The translations under genes and the position numbers were made by a program. Positions 17,216-25,082 of a stretch of 64,000 nt of DNA are shown here, one piece after another; position 1 is the stretch's first letter; every line of letters starts with the position of its first letter. The stretch spans positions 17,433 to 81,432 of the forward strand of contig NZ_FPBH01000036.1 in assembly GCF_900116445.1 (NCBI RefSeq), written 5' to 3'. This stretch comes from Paraburkholderia aspalathi. GTDB taxonomy: Bacteria > Pseudomonadota > Gammaproteobacteria > Burkholderiales > Burkholderiaceae. The notes below the pieces were generated by a model that was given only the letters and a program-made list of their open reading frames with translations, was not told the origin of the DNA and searched no databases.

Positions 17216-17434
17216 ATGAAACTTCGCTTTCTGCTGGCCGCGCTGCCATTCATCGGCATCTATTCAGGCGGCTCAATTGCCGCCGGTACGCCGCTCCTGT
17301 TCGGCCTGCCGTTTCTGCTCGTCTGGAACCTGTTCTGGATGGCTGCAACGGCGGCCATTCTCGCCATCATCTATTGCCTCGACACGCGCGACGAAGCGGC
17401 GCAAGCGGCCGAACAGACGGGAGGTGGGCAATGA
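17216..17434 (+). CDS. DUF3311 small membrane protein, symporter partner
   Basis: Small inner-membrane protein of 72 residues with two hydrophobic segments (about 4-24 and 28-53). The sequence GLPFLLVWNLFWM is the recognisable DUF3311 core. The frame is open from 17105, inside the porin gene; the ATG at 17216 follows AGGAAGG and gives the family length. It overlaps the sodium:solute symporter by four bases (ATGA), the usual DUF3311/SSS arrangement, which suggests an accessory subunit like the small partners of some SSS carriers. Its function is not established. Confidence 0.82.
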   Translation: MKLRFLLAALPFIGIYSGGSIAAGTPLLFGLPFLLVWNLFWMAATAAILAIIYCLDTRDEAAQAAEQTGGGQ

Positions 17435-18909
17435 ACCCGGCACTCGTCATCATCGTTCTGTTTGCCCTCTTCGCGCTGGCGGTCGGCTTGTACGCGCGGC
17501 GCGGCAAGACCTTCAGCATGGAGCAATGGGCGGTCGGCGGACGCGGCTTCGGGTCGCTGCTCACCTTCCTGCTGATGGCAGGTGAGGCGTTCTCGACCTT
17601 CTCGTTTCTCGGCGCGAGTGGCTGGACCTACAGCAAAGGCGTGCCGGCGTTCTACATCCTGTCGTACGGCTGCCTCGCATACGTATTCGGTTACTGGATG
17701 CTGCCCCTCATCTGGCGCTATGCGAAGGAACGCGGCCTCGTGTCGTTCGCCGATTATTTCGCTTCGAAGTACGACAGCCGCGCCATCGGCGTGCTGGTGT
17801 CGGTGGTGGCCGTCTTCGCAATGGTGTCGTTGCTGATCATCCAGTTACGCGGTCTCGGCATTATCGTCTCCGAGATGTCGTATGGCCTGATCTCGCAGGA
17901 AACGGCCATCTGGATTAGCGCCACGCTGATGGTCCTGTATATGAGCGTCTCCGGCATCCACGGCTCGGCAAGCATTGCGATCTTCAAGGACGTGCTGATC
18001 CTCGGTCTTGCAATTTTTCTCGGCACGTATTTGCCGCTGCACTACTTCGGCGGCTTTGGCGAGATGTTCGCGCGCATCGATGCCGTCCATCCGGAACTGC
18101 TGCGTATGCCGGAGCACGGTTTCAATCTGAGCTGGTACAACTCGACACTGCTGCTGACATCGCTGGGCTACTACTTGTATCCTCATGGTTTCACCGCCGT
18201 CTACGTGGCGCGCGACGCGTCTGCGCTGCGCAAGAACACCATGCTGATGCCGATCTACCAGGTGTTGATCGCGTTCCTGTTTCTTGTCGGCTTCGCCGCG
18301 GTGCTGACCGTGCACGGGCTCGAAGGCGCGCAAACCGATCTCGCGCTGCTGCGGCTCGTGAAGCAGACTTTCCCCTCGTGGTTCGTCGGGATTGTAGGCG
18401 GCGCCGGTCTGCTGACGGCATTGGTGCCAGGCTCGCTGATCATGCTCAATGCGTCGACGATGATTGCCCGCAACATCTATCGCGAAGGTTTCGCACCGCA
18501 GGCGAGCGACCGGCAAGTCGGCCGCGTCGCACGTATCGCGTTGCCGCTGTTCACGCTGGTTGTCGTCTACTTCGTGCTGCGTGGCGGTTCAAACTTTGTT
18601 GCGCTCGCAATCTTCTCGTCGAGCCTGCTGACGCAACTCGTACCCATGCTCGCCTCGAGTTTCCTGAAGCGCCCATTCGGCACCCGTGAAGCCGCGTTCG
18701 GCGGCATCTTCGCGGGCGCGATCGTGCTGGCGCTGGCGAACTGGCGCGGCATGACGCTGGCCACTGTTTTCCCGGCCGCGCCGATCGCCTTCACCTCCAT
18801 CAACACGGGCCTCGTCGCGTTGTTCGCCAATGCCGTGGTATTCATCGCGATCAGCGCCGCGCAGCGCGCGCTGCGGGCTCGTATCGCCACTTCCGTCGAA
18901 TCGGCATGA
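17431..18909 (+). CDS. Sodium:solute symporter family protein
   Basis: Predicted sodium-coupled importer, 492 residues, with about 13 hydrophobic segments. Family features include MEQWAVGGRGFGSLLTFLLMAGE (first part) near residue 30, the GASGWTYSKGVPAFY loop, and PHGFTAVYVARD followed by LRKNTMLMPIYQ in the middle. The start at 17431 lies in the ATGA overlap with the DUF3311 gene. Its last four bases overlap the following amidohydrolase, coupling transport to catabolism. The substrate is not readable; with three amidohydrolases nearby a nitrogen heterocycle, ureide or amide is likely. Confidence 0.85.
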   Translation: MNPALVIIVLFALFALAVGLYARRGKTFSMEQWAVGGRGFGSLLTFLLMAGEAFSTFSFLGASGWTYSKGVPAFYILSYGCLAYVFGYWMLPLIWRYAKERGLVSFADYFASKYDSRAIGVLVSVVAVFAMVSLLIIQLRGLGIIVSEMSYGLISQETAIWISATLMVLYMSVSGIHGSASIAIFKDVLILGLAIFLGTYLPLHYFGGFGEMFARIDAVHPELLRMPEHGFNLSWYNSTLLLTSLGYYLYPHGFTAVYVARDASALRKNTMLMPIYQVLIAFLFLVGFAAVLTVHGLEGAQTDLALLRLVKQTFPSWFVGIVGGAGLLTALVPGSLIMLNASTMIARNIYREGFAPQASDRQVGRVARIALPLFTLVVVYFVLRGGSNFVALAIFSSSLLTQLVPMLASSFLKRPFGTREAAFGGIFAGAIVLALANWRGMTLATVFPAAPIAFTSINTGLVALFANAVVFIAISAAQRALRARIATSVESA

Positions 18910-20111
18910 CTACCATGACTCGCTCTATTCTTCTTTCCAACGTCCGGCTGGCTGATGGCCAGGCGGTTTCCGTAGCCATCGCCGATGGCCGCATCACGGC
19001 GCTCGGCCCGCATGTCGAAGCGCAACCTGGCGTGCTGGCCGAAGACGGCGGCGGCGCATTGCTGCTGCCGGGTTTCGTCGAAGGGCACACGCACATCGAT
19101 AAAAGCCACTGGGGCCGCTCGTGGTATCGCAACGAGGTCGGACCCGCACTAACCGACCGGATCAGCAACGAGCGCGAATGGCGCAAGACGTCGGGACACG
19201 ATGCGGCCAGCCAGTCGCTCACACTGTCGCGGGCATTCGTGCAGGCAGGCACGACGCGACTGCGTACCCATGTCGACGTGGATACCGACGCCGGCCTGCG
19301 TTATATCGAAGGCGTACTCAGCACGCGTCAGACGATGCGAGATGTGCTGGACATGCAGCTCGTCGCGTTTCCGCAATCGGGCATGTTGATCCGTCCCGGC
19401 ACGGTCGAATTGCTGGGCGGCGCACTCGCTGCGGGCGCCGATGTACTCGGCGCACTCGATCCTGCCTTGATCGACGGTGATCCCGTTGCATCGTTGAACG
19501 CGACCTTCGAGTTGGCGGAACGCTATAGCAAGCCGATCGATATCCATCTGCACGAACCCGGTGAAGTCGGCGCATTCACGCTGAAACTGCTGCTCGATCG
19601 CGTTGCCGCGATGGGCATGCAGGGGCAAGTCGTCGTCAGCCACGCATTTTGCCTGGGTGCACTGCCCGAACGTGAACGCGACGCGCTGCTCGAAAGGATC
19701 TCGTATTTGCGTGTAGCGCTTCTGACCAGTGCGCCGCCGTCTCGTCCCGTTCCGCCGCTGAAAGTTTGCAGGGACAAAGGCATCACGATCTTCGGCGGCA
19801 ACGATGGCATTCGCGACACCTGGTCACCGTATGGCGTGCCGGACATGCTCGAGCGCGCGATGCTGATCGGCATGCGCTACGACTTGCGACGCGACGACGA
19901 CCTCGCAATTGCCTTCGACTGCGTGAGCGACGCTGCCGCTCGAGGTTGCGGTTTCGCCGACTATGGCCTGCATGTGGGCGCACGCGCGGACCTCGTGCTG
20001 GTCGATGCCGAGTGTGTCGCGCATGCCGTGGTTGCCCGGCCCAAGCGCAAGCTGGTTGTCGCAAACGGACGCATCGTCGCGCGCAATGGCGAGCTGGTCG
20101 ACGCTGTGTAA
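18906..20111 (+). CDS. Metal-dependent amidohydrolase, cytosine deaminase-like (CodA-type)
   Basis: Predicted zinc- or iron-dependent cytoplasmic hydrolase, 401 residues. The metal-binding motif is HTHIDK (61-66), with THVDVD near 120-125, IHLHEPG (212-218), VSHAF with His245, and Asp299 in FGGNDGIRDTWSPYG. This order matches the cytosine deaminase branch of the amidohydrolase superfamily, where HLHE and the final Asp are catalytic. Translation is coupled to the symporter by ATGA; a second in-frame ATG lies at 18915. It may act on cytosine, isoguanine, creatinine-like or another cyclic amidine compound. A paralogue lies at 21676-22893 on the other strand. Confidence 0.8.
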   Translation: MTTMTRSILLSNVRLADGQAVSVAIADGRITALGPHVEAQPGVLAEDGGGALLLPGFVEGHTHIDKSHWGRSWYRNEVGPALTDRISNEREWRKTSGHDAASQSLTLSRAFVQAGTTRLRTHVDVDTDAGLRYIEGVLSTRQTMRDVLDMQLVAFPQSGMLIRPGTVELLGGALAAGADVLGALDPALIDGDPVASLNATFELAERYSKPIDIHLHEPGEVGAFTLKLLLDRVAAMGMQGQVVVSHAFCLGALPERERDALLERISYLRVALLTSAPPSRPVPPLKVCRDKGITIFGGNDGIRDTWSPYGVPDMLERAMLIGMRYDLRRDDDLAIAFDCVSDAAARGCGFADYGLHVGARADLVLVDAECVAHAVVARPKRKLVVANGRIVARNGELVDAV

Positions 20112-20145
20112 CCGTGCGTGAGCACTTCACAAGAAAAACTTTCAT

Positions 20146-21597
20146 ATGAACGATAAGCAACAGGTCGACATACTCATCGAACACGGCTGCGTGATCACAG
20201 TCGATGCCGCCCGCCGCGTCATCGAAGATGGCGCAGTGGCTATCAAGGGGGACCGCATCGTCGCCGTCGGCGAGACAAGCGAGCTTGCGCAGCAATACCA
20301 GGCAGACCGCGTAATCGACGCCCGCCGCAAAGCGGTGCTGCCAGGCCTGATCGATGCCCACGCGCATGCCGGGCACGCGATGTTGAGGACGATTGGCGGC
20401 GCGAACGGCGATGCGTGGTCGGCGGCGTGCGAGGCGATCTATACGCGCGCCTCAGACGAAACGTTCTGGGAAATGGAATCGCATCTTGCGGCGCTGGAGC
20501 GCCTCAAGGCGGGCGTGACGACGGGTGTATCGCTGCTCGGCGGCGGAGACTCGATCATGCGCGTCGACGACCCCGTTTATGCGCGGCGTCACTGCGATGC
20601 GGTGGTCAGAACGGGCACCCGCTCGATCGTCGCGGTCGGTCCGTCGCGGCCACCCGAACCACGCGCTTACACCCGGCACGGTGCAAACGGCAGCGTGACG
20701 CGCGACGTCGATTTCGCGCAGATGTATGAGGTTTGCAAAGAGATCATCGACGCATGCCATGGCGACGCCAACGGCCGCATCCAGATTGCGTTGACGCTGC
20801 CCGTCTACGCCCCGCAGCACTATCCCGAGCACGCGGCACACGAACGCAGCGTCCGGCTTCAGGCCGAGCGCTACACGGCGCTGGCCCGCGAGCGCGGTCT
20901 AAGTCTGACGCAGGACGGCCATCGCGCCGGTTCGCTCGATTTCGCGCATCGCGAGCTGGGACTGCTGAACCCGAAGTCGTTCATGTCGCATGCCATCGAT
21001 CTCACCTCCGAGGATATCGCGGCGTGCGTTGAAACCGGCGCCTCGATCGTGCACAACCCAAGCGCGATCATGTCGATCATCGGACGTTGCCCGGTTCCGG
21101 AACTCATCGATGCCGGCGTGACGGTGGCGATCGGCTCGGATGGCGCGGCGCCCGATCGAGGTTACGACATGTTCCGCCACATGTGGCAATGCATGCATTA
21201 CCACCGTCGACATTTTCGTGACCCGGACGTCCTGCCGCACGGCAAGGTGCTCGAAATGGTCACGATCGATGCCGCCAAAGCGTTGTCGCTCGACGACCAA
21301 CTCGGTTCGCTCGAAGTGGGCAAGCAGGCTGACATCATTCTGGTCGACCTGTTCAAGCCGCACCTCATGCCGATGAATATGCCTGTTCATCGCGTCACCT
21401 GCTTCGCGAATGCCGGCGACGTGTGCATGACGATGGTCGGCGGCAAAGTTCTGATGGAGAACTACCGGGTGCTGTCGGTCGATGAAGGGGACATTCTGGA
21501 GCGCGTGCAGGTGGCCGCGGATCAAGCGTTCGACCGCGCAGGGCTGCGTCATTTGCTGGAAACGCCGCCAACGCTGTGGCGACGTAGTCATTATTGA
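20146..21597 (+). CDS. Amidohydrolase of the ATZ/TRZ/SsnA group
   Basis: Predicted metal-dependent hydrolase, 483 residues, of the chlorohydrolase/8-oxoguanine deaminase-like branch. It has GLIDAHAHAGH (67-77) as the first metal motif, TQDGHRAGS in the middle, SHAIDLTSEDIA, and the late aspartate in IGSDGAAPDRGYDMFRHM. The C-terminus returns to the beta-sandwich with LEVGKQADIILVDL. The ATG follows 34 bases after the CodA-like gene, so they are probably cotranscribed. Relatives deaminate or dechlorinate triazines, purines or guanidine-type compounds; the true substrate cannot be named. Confidence 0.8.
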   Translation: MNDKQQVDILIEHGCVITVDAARRVIEDGAVAIKGDRIVAVGETSELAQQYQADRVIDARRKAVLPGLIDAHAHAGHAMLRTIGGANGDAWSAACEAIYTRASDETFWEMESHLAALERLKAGVTTGVSLLGGGDSIMRVDDPVYARRHCDAVVRTGTRSIVAVGPSRPPEPRAYTRHGANGSVTRDVDFAQMYEVCKEIIDACHGDANGRIQIALTLPVYAPQHYPEHAAHERSVRLQAERYTALARERGLSLTQDGHRAGSLDFAHRELGLLNPKSFMSHAIDLTSEDIAACVETGASIVHNPSAIMSIIGRCPVPELIDAGVTVAIGSDGAAPDRGYDMFRHMWQCMHYHRRHFRDPDVLPHGKVLEMVTIDAAKALSLDDQLGSLEVGKQADIILVDLFKPHLMPMNMPVHRVTCFANAGDVCMTMVGGKVLMENYRVLSVDEGDILERVQVAADQAFDRAGLRHLLETPPTLWRRSHY

Positions 21598-21600
21598 GTG

Positions 21601-21632
21601 TGGCGCGGCTTGCGGCGGCGCAAGCCGCGCCA
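21601..21632. terminator. Perfect 14-bp hairpin between convergent amidohydrolase genes
   Basis: TGGCGCGGCTTGCG (21601-21614) and CGCAAGCCGCGCCA (21619-21632) pair perfectly around a 4-base loop, three bases after the TGA of the upstream gene and before the convergent gene's end at 21676. The symmetric position suggests a shared terminator, though no T-run is present. Confidence 0.7.
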
Positions 21633-21675
21633 GCCCCGTCAGGCACCGGCTCGGTGCCCGACAACAACCTCAACC

Positions 21676-22893
21676 TCAGCCGGCAGAGCCCACGCCTGCC
21701 GCCGTGACCTTGAACTGCACGCGGGACGATTCGCCCCAGAATTGCCCGCTTCGAACAATGGCACGATCTGCCGGTACCGCAGCAACCGCAGCGGCAGCGT
21801 TCGGCGCTTTCACGACGACAAAGGTCGCCTCATTGCCGACCTTCAATCCGTAACCGCTTTTCCCCAGCACCGCAGCGCCTGCTTCCGTCGCCATGTGAAG
21901 CGCGACGCCCAGTTCTTCATCCGTATAAAACCCGGAGCGATAACCAACCAGCATGGCTCGTTGCAACATGTCGCCGTTGCCATACGGCCACCACGCGTCC
22001 TGAATGTTGTCATTACCGGTGAACACACGCACTCCGGCTGCGCGCAATTGCAGGATCGGCGGGAACGCGCGGTCGCCCGGCGCATTCGTCATGATCGATA
22101 CACCGGCTTCTGCAAGCGCGGCGGCGATACGATCCACCACCTCGGGTGCGACGTCGCCGAGCCCGTAGGCGTGGCTCACCGAAACCCGGCCGTTCAACCC
22201 CGCTGCACGGGTACGCGAGGCAATGCGATGCAGTTGATCGATCCCCTGCTGCTCAGGCTCATGCAGGTGAATATCGATTTTCACGCCACGCTTTTCAGCA
22301 ATGCCGAAGACAATATCGAGCTGGCCATCGGCGTCGCCATCCAGCGTTGTCGGATCGATTCCGCCCACCACCTGCGCACCTTCACGGGCTGCCGCATCGA
22401 GCACCTCCGCCGTCCCCGGACACGACACGACGCCCGCCTGCGGGAACGCGACGAGTTCGATATCCACCACGCCACGCCATTTCTCGCGCGCTTCCATCAC
22501 GGCATGCAGATTGGTTAGACCCGTCGTCGCGTCGACGTCGACATGGCTGCGCATCGCAATGGTGCCGAACGACGCAGCCTGGCGGATCAGCGCGTCGGCG
22601 CGCTCGACGATCGGCCCGGCGCTTGCCAGTTCCTGCTTTTCGATAGCGAGCCGCTCACGCAGGCTTGTGACATGACGATGAGGACGCCAGCGATCGCCAA
22701 CGAAGCTTTTATCGAGGTGAATATGTCCGTCGACGAACCCGGGCAACACCAGGTGCCCGGCCAGATCGACGACTTCCGCGCCGCCGATCGCGGGACGTTC
22801 CGGACCGATGGCGGCAAAGCGCCCCTCACGCACGGCGAGGTTGAGCGGGTTGCCGTCGGCGTCTACGGCATTGACGAATACGCGGTCGAACAT
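21676..22893 (-). CDS. Metal-dependent amidohydrolase, cytosine deaminase-like, second paralogue
   Basis: Predicted metallohydrolase of 405 residues, related to the gene at 18906. It shares GHIHLDKS (56-63), SHVDVDATTG, IDIHLHEPEQQG, VSVSHAYGLG and FTGNDNIQDAWWPYG in the same order, so the same metal ligands are kept. The ATG start encodes MFDRVFVNAV. It faces the plus-strand amidohydrolases and has its own promoter region in the 373-bp gap at 22894-23266. Opposite orientation from its paralogue suggests separate regulation or a different step of the same pathway. Confidence 0.8.
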   Translation of the reverse strand: MFDRVFVNAVDADGNPLNLAVREGRFAAIGPERPAIGGAEVVDLAGHLVLPGFVDGHIHLDKSFVGDRWRPHRHVTSLRERLAIEKQELASAGPIVERADALIRQAASFGTIAMRSHVDVDATTGLTNLHAVMEAREKWRGVVDIELVAFPQAGVVSCPGTAEVLDAAAREGAQVVGGIDPTTLDGDADGQLDIVFGIAEKRGVKIDIHLHEPEQQGIDQLHRIASRTRAAGLNGRVSVSHAYGLGDVAPEVVDRIAAALAEAGVSIMTNAPGDRAFPPILQLRAAGVRVFTGNDNIQDAWWPYGNGDMLQRAMLVGYRSGFYTDEELGVALHMATEAGAAVLGKSGYGLKVGNEATFVVVKAPNAAAAVAAVPADRAIVRSGQFWGESSRVQFKVTAAGVGSAG

Positions 22894-23266
22894 GGTTCTG
22901 GCCTCTGCAAATCAGGACTCAAGCACGCATCCAGCGCGCCCTGATCGGGTTGCGTTCGTTGCGCCGCATGGTCTTGTGTGGAATGGATCGTTGAACCATA
23001 TCGGACCGCCGATATATCCACAAATTAAATGTTGGAATGGCCTGTATTCATTTTCTGGATAGATCGGCGTACTGTGCTGCTTTTGCGGCACTTTGATGGC
23101 GCCGACGGCGCCGAACTTCAATATCGCGCCGGCCGCGCTGCTGGAACTGAAAAGCCGGAATGGCCCGAATGGCCCGATCCGGGCGCGGCGACCGGCGGCT
23201 TTACTATTTTCGGTCGTCAATATCATACTGTCGTACTTATTGCATTCCGCTTTTGAGGAGGCGCCG
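22894..23266. other. Intergenic region between divergent amidohydrolase and DUF2891 genes
   Basis: No convincing gene is seen in these 373 bases. They contain a 7-bp inverted repeat, ATATCGG-ACCG-CCGATAT (22998-23015), which could be an operator. A GC-rich stretch with repeated GGCGCCG and AATGGCCCG words follows, then a more AT-rich segment near 23205-23255 that probably carries the DUF2891 promoter. Confidence 0.45.
22998..23015. promoter_or_regulatory. Candidate operator palindrome
   Basis: ATATCGG and CCGATAT are perfect 7-bp arms around a 4-base spacer, about 105 bases upstream of the minus-strand amidohydrolase start. The regulator is not evident. Confidence 0.35.
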
Positions 23267-24277
23267 ATGACTGTCCAACTCACGCCCGAATTCGCGTCCA
23301 AATTCGCCAATCTCGCGCTCGCCCACCTCACGCGCGAGTATCCGAACAAGCTGACCCACTCGCTTGCCGGCCCGCAAGACGTGCAAGGTCCGCGCGCCCT
23401 GCATCCGATTTTTTACGGCAGCTACGACTGGCATTCATGCGTGCACGGCTACTGGTTGATCCTGCATCTGCTCGACCGTTTTCCCGATCTGCCTGAAGCA
23501 GCGCGCATCGTTGCGGTGGTCGACGAGCATTTCACCGAAGCGAATGTGGCTGGCGAACTGGCGTATCTCGACCTGCCGCACAATCGCGGTTTCGAGCGTC
23601 CGTATGGATGGGCATGGCTGCTCGCGCTGAGCGCGCAACTTCATTCGTTGAAGCTCTCGGAGGCCGCGCGCTGGTCCAAGGTCTTTGCGCCGCTTACCGC
23701 GACTTTTGTTAGCCGCTTCGAAGAATTTCTGCCGAAAGCGACCTACCCGTTGCGCGTCGGCACGCACTTCAATATGGCATTCGCACTTGCGCTCACGCTA
23801 GATTTCGCGCGGCAGACTTCGCGTGAATCGCTGGAGGCGTTGCTGGTAAATACGGCGGAGCGCTGGTTCCTGAACGATGTCGCCTGTCAGGCCTGGGAGC
23901 CCGCCGGCGATGAGTTTTTGTCGCCTTCGCTGATGGAAGCGGAATTGATGCGGCGCGTGTTGCCGCCCGCGCAATTCGTCGAATGGTTCAGACGCTTTCT
24001 GCCCGATCTCGGCGCGAAAAAACCCGCCACGCTGTTCGAACCCGTCACAGTAACCGACCGTACCGACGGCAAGATCGCGCACCTGGACGGTTTGAATCTG
24101 AGCCGTGCATGGTGCCAGCGGTCGCTGGCGCGCGCACTGCCCGCCGGCGACGTGCGTCGGACTGCCCTGTTCGATTCGGCCGAGCGGCATCTTCTAAGCG
24201 CCCTGCCGCATGTGGCGGGCGACTATATGGGCGAACACTGGCTGGGCACGTTCGCCACGCTCGCGTTGGAAGCGTGA
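23267..24277 (+). CDS. DUF2891 domain protein
   Basis: Conserved protein of 336 residues, recognisable as DUF2891 from its opening: a helical segment, then HPIFYGSYDWHSCVHGYWLI (about 46-65), later PYGWAWLLALSAQL and WFLNDVACQAWEPAGDEF. It looks like an alpha/alpha-toroid of the kind found in sugar-acting or prenyl-type enzymes, but no activity is assigned with certainty. No signal peptide is seen. The start follows GAGGAGGCGCCG; an upstream extension to 23093 is not supported. It stands alone, with a terminator-like structure after it. Confidence 0.8.
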   Translation: MTVQLTPEFASKFANLALAHLTREYPNKLTHSLAGPQDVQGPRALHPIFYGSYDWHSCVHGYWLILHLLDRFPDLPEAARIVAVVDEHFTEANVAGELAYLDLPHNRGFERPYGWAWLLALSAQLHSLKLSEAARWSKVFAPLTATFVSRFEEFLPKATYPLRVGTHFNMAFALALTLDFARQTSRESLEALLVNTAERWFLNDVACQAWEPAGDEFLSPSLMEAELMRRVLPPAQFVEWFRRFLPDLGAKKPATLFEPVTVTDRTDGKIAHLDGLNLSRAWCQRSLARALPAGDVRRTALFDSAERHLLSALPHVAGDYMGEHWLGTFATLALEA

Positions 24278-24309
24278 GCAGCGGCCCGACGGGGGCCGAA
24301 TTGAATGCA

Positions 24310-24375
24310 AAAACGGCGCCGCAAGCGTGAAACGGTTTGGATTCAGCTACCGTTCTGCGCCGCAAGCGCCGTTTT
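24310..24375. terminator. Bidirectional terminator between DUF2891 and PRC-barrel genes
   Basis: AAAACGGCGC (24310-24319) and GCGCCGTTTT (24366-24375) form a 10-bp stem that ends in a T-rich run (GTTTTCTTTT) on the plus strand and an A-to-T run on the minus strand. The interior contains a further AACGG/CCGTT pair. The A-stem-T form fits a two-way Rho-independent terminator for the convergent genes. Confidence 0.65.
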
Positions 24376-24440
24376 CTTTTGCCGGGTGATTCAGAAGCCG
24401 CCTGGTGCAGCCCCGCCGCTGAATCCGCCGACTTGACGCA

Positions 24441-24866
24441 TTACTGGCCAGTCAGCTTTTTAGGCTTCGGCGGCGCCTGAACCTTGTTGTACTGAAACTC
24501 CGGCGTCGCCTTCAAGGCATCTTTGGTCGCGCCGGCCAGATAGAAATTCCCGCCGCGAATATCCAGCGCAGCGATCGGCACCGCTACGTCATGCGACGCC
24601 ACGCCGAGAAATCCACCTGCGGAGACGATGGCAGCAGACAGCGAGCCGTCGGGAGCGACCACCAGATCGCGGATCGAACCAATCTTCTCGTTCTGGTCGT
24701 TGTAGACGGCCTTACCGAGAATGCTCTTCTTCACGCTCCAGCCGCTCAGCAGCGCATTGGACTGTTCGACCGTGACGCTCAAAGGTTGCGTGCCGGCGAC
24801 TTGCGCCTGTGCACCAAAGCTGGTTGCAGCTACCGCGACCACGACAACAAGTTTGCTCAACGTCAT
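24441..24866 (-). CDS. Exported PRC-barrel domain protein
   Basis: Small periplasmic protein of 141 residues. The signal peptide MTLSKLVVVVAVAATSFGAQA is followed by a PRC-barrel-like region with KSILGKAVYNDQNEKIGSIR then DLVVAPDGSLSAAIVSAGGF, a fold that binds other proteins or lipids. The ATG at 24866 is chosen over the GTG at 24875 because GGAG lies 8 bases before it and the signal peptide then starts correctly. Function is unknown; such proteins in Burkholderiales are often stress-related. It is divergent from polB. Confidence 0.75.
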   Translation of the reverse strand: MTLSKLVVVVAVAATSFGAQAQVAGTQPLSVTVEQSNALLSGWSVKKSILGKAVYNDQNEKIGSIRDLVVAPDGSLSAAIVSAGGFLGVASHDVAVPIAALDIRGGNFYLAGATKDALKATPEFQYNKVQAPPKPKKLTGQ

Positions 24867-25040
24867 ATCGCTCACTCCGTTCTTAGTAGACTTGACCGGC
24901 GCATGGTTTGCGCCGAAGGAATCGCTGCCAAACGATGATACAGACTACGCGGCGGGTCTGCATCCAGACGTGTCGCGCGAACGAAACGCCCCCCGTCGCT
25001 GCCACGAAAAGGCGGAGGCGCGGCCCAAAGCGCATAACGG

Positions 25041-25046
25041 TAAAAT
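25041..25046 (+). promoter_or_regulatory. Possible -10 element upstream of polB
   Basis: TAAAAT within ACGGTAAAATCGAG lies 37 bases before the TTG start and resembles Burkholderiales -10 boxes. No good -35 and no CTGT-N8-ACAG LexA box was seen in the 216-base interval, so SOS control is not supported by eye. Confidence 0.3.
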
Positions 25047-25082
25047 CGAGCCAGGCGATGACGCCCGTTTAGAGGTGGAAGT

